Below, piece by piece: positions 5,093 to 5,976 of a stretch of DNA of 5,976 nucleotides. The notes under the pieces were generated by a model. It did not search any database. It saw only the letters and a list, made by a program, of their open reading frames with translations, and was not told the origin of the DNA. The stretch covers positions 1 to 5,976 of the forward strand of contig JBGPHA010000029.1 of the NCBI GenBank assembly GCA_041484115.1. The letters run 5' to 3'. Made by a program: the position numbers and the translations under genes. Numbering within the stretch: the stretch's first letter is position 1; each line of letters begins with the position of its first letter. The DNA comes from ASMP01 sp041484115. GTDB lineage: Archaea > Nanobdellota > Nanobdellia > Pacearchaeales > GW2011-AR1.

Positions 5093-5941
5093 ATGGACAA
5101 TCATTACAGAATTTCTGGAAGAAAAATAAGTATTTTCAACTCTCTTAGTGTGACCTCTATCTTAATTTTAATTAATATTGCAGCCTTTATTTTTTTCTCT
5201 ATCCTTATTGCTGCGGGAGTAATACCACTAGATCTTATTGCAATTAAACCATCAAATATTTTCGCGGGAAAATATTTATGGACTTTTATCACGAGTATAT
5301 TCATGCATGCAGGTTTTGCCCATTTATTTTTCAATATGATTTCTCTCTTTTTTATAGGATCTTTTGTTGAAAGAATAATCGGTAAGAAGAGATATCTCTG
5401 GTTTTATATGATCTCTGGACTTGTTGCTGCCATATTCTTTGTTTTTCTTGCATATTACCTGGGCAACAATCCATTAGGGGCAAAAATATTTGGAAACCCC
5501 GGAGAATTTGGAGTCGGAGCATCTGGTGCGATATTTGGACTTGCAGGCCTACTTGCTGTATTAATTCCAAACAAAAAAGTATATTTGATATCGGGGCCAT
5601 TGATAGCAATAATAATGCAATCTATCTTGGACTCAGCTTTTCCTAATTCTTCTTGGTTAGGATTACTTAGCATATTAATTACATTTTATATTTTTATAGC
5701 AATATTTACCATGTTTTCATTTAATCCAGCGACAAGAAAAGTTTCTATTCCTATAGAAATGCCATTTTGGATGTTGCCAATTATTGCAATAGTCCCTCTT
5801 GTAATAATTGGAATTTTTGTTCCACTTCCTATAGGAAATACCGCACACTTTGGAGGGCTTTTAGCTGGGGTTGCTTATGGAATCTACTTGAAAAATAAAT
5901 ACAAGAAAAAAACGAGATACCTCAATAGATATTTTTCTTAA
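5093..5941 (+). CDS. Rhomboid-family intramembrane serine protease
   Basis: A 282-aa polytopic membrane protein that should cut substrates within or beside the membrane. After a short cytoplasmic N-terminus, a first hydrophobic segment spans about 19-43. WTFITSIFMHAGFAHLFFNM (63-82) matches the rhomboid L1-loop/TM2 signature, with His77 and Asn81 in the HxxxN arrangement that lines the oxyanion hole. GASGAIFG (142-149) carries the nucleophile Ser144. AHFGGLLAGVAYG (251-263) supplies the paired catalytic His252 in the last core helix. Further hydrophobic segments are at about 100-122, 140-158, 163-178, 187-210 and 224-245, fitting a six-helix core plus an extra segment. All catalytic residues are present, so it should be active. 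Substrates are unknown. The gene follows tfe by three bases with no clear ribosome-binding site, so it is probably co-transcribed and translationally coupled. Confidence 0.93.
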   Translation: MDNHYRISGRKISIFNSLSVTSILILINIAAFIFFSILIAAGVIPLDLIAIKPSNIFAGKYLWTFITSIFMHAGFAHLFFNMISLFFIGSFVERIIGKKRYLWFYMISGLVAAIFFVFLAYYLGNNPLGAKIFGNPGEFGVGASGAIFGLAGLLAVLIPNKKVYLISGPLIAIIMQSILDSAFPNSSWLGLLSILITFYIFIAIFTMFSFNPATRKVSIPIEMPFWMLPIIAIVPLVIIGIFVPLPIGNTAHFGGLLAGVAYGIYLKNKYKKKTRYLNRYFS

Positions 5942-5945
5942 GAAG

Positions 5946-5976
5946 ATGAAAAGAAAAAAAGGGGAAAAAAATAGGA
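5946..5976 (+). CDS. Possible start of the next operon gene (3' end missing)
   Basis: An ATG four bases after the rhomboid stop opens a frame, MKRKKGEKNR, that runs off the right edge. The close spacing matches the other gene junctions, and a basic N-terminus is plausible. Ten codons cannot identify a product and the stretch is simply purine-rich, so this is only a candidate. Confidence 0.25.
   Translation, partial: MKRKKGEKNR

Noticed and set aside
4714..5100. Minus-strand 128-aa Phe/Ser/Leu-rich frame opposite tfe, resembling a membrane protein
   Set aside because: The hydrophobicity comes from reading the lysine-rich tail in antisense (TTT/TTC codons). The opposite strand encodes the zinc ribbon and is clearly the gene.

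Overview
This AT-rich window most likely comes from a small-genome archaeon of the DPANN type (Pacearchaeota/Woesearchaeota-like). That placement is inference. It rests on an archaeal transcription initiation factor (TFE-alpha) beside start codons with TATA-like boxes about 26 bp upstream, genes packed almost end to end, and a short alanyl-tRNA synthetase of the kind I associate with DPANN archaea and CPR bacteria. No phage, transposon, CRISPR, rRNA or tRNA signal is visible.

Layout. Positions 2-991 (+) hold the 3' part of a membrane-anchored, cysteine-rich transglutaminase-like protein whose start lies left of the window. Its stop codon abuts the stop codon of a compact alanyl-tRNA synthetase on the minus strand (992-2689). 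The synthetase is divergent from a nucleoside 2-deoxyribosyltransferase-like gene (2771-3298, +). The roughly 80 bp between them holds a TATA-like box for each gene and an imperfect palindrome between the two boxes. A minus-strand pair of small, charged, helical proteins follows (3312-3683 and 3685-4251, one base apart). These are the least understood genes here and the best candidates for an undescribed two-protein complex. Across a 130 bp divergent promoter region, TFE-alpha (4382-5089, +) begins an apparent operon with a rhomboid-family intramembrane serine protease (5093-5941, +). A few codons of a possible next gene begin at 5946.

How they fit together. The window mixes housekeeping information processing (AlaRS, TFE) with envelope functions (anchored transglutaminase-like protein, rhomboid) and nucleotide salvage. 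The linkages look like compact-genome packing rather than one pathway. The points most worth checking are the C-Ala-less, bacterial-looking AlaRS with a substitution at a likely tRNA-recognition position, the lysine-rich tail on TFE, the coiled-coil gene pair, and the palindrome between the two divergent promoters.
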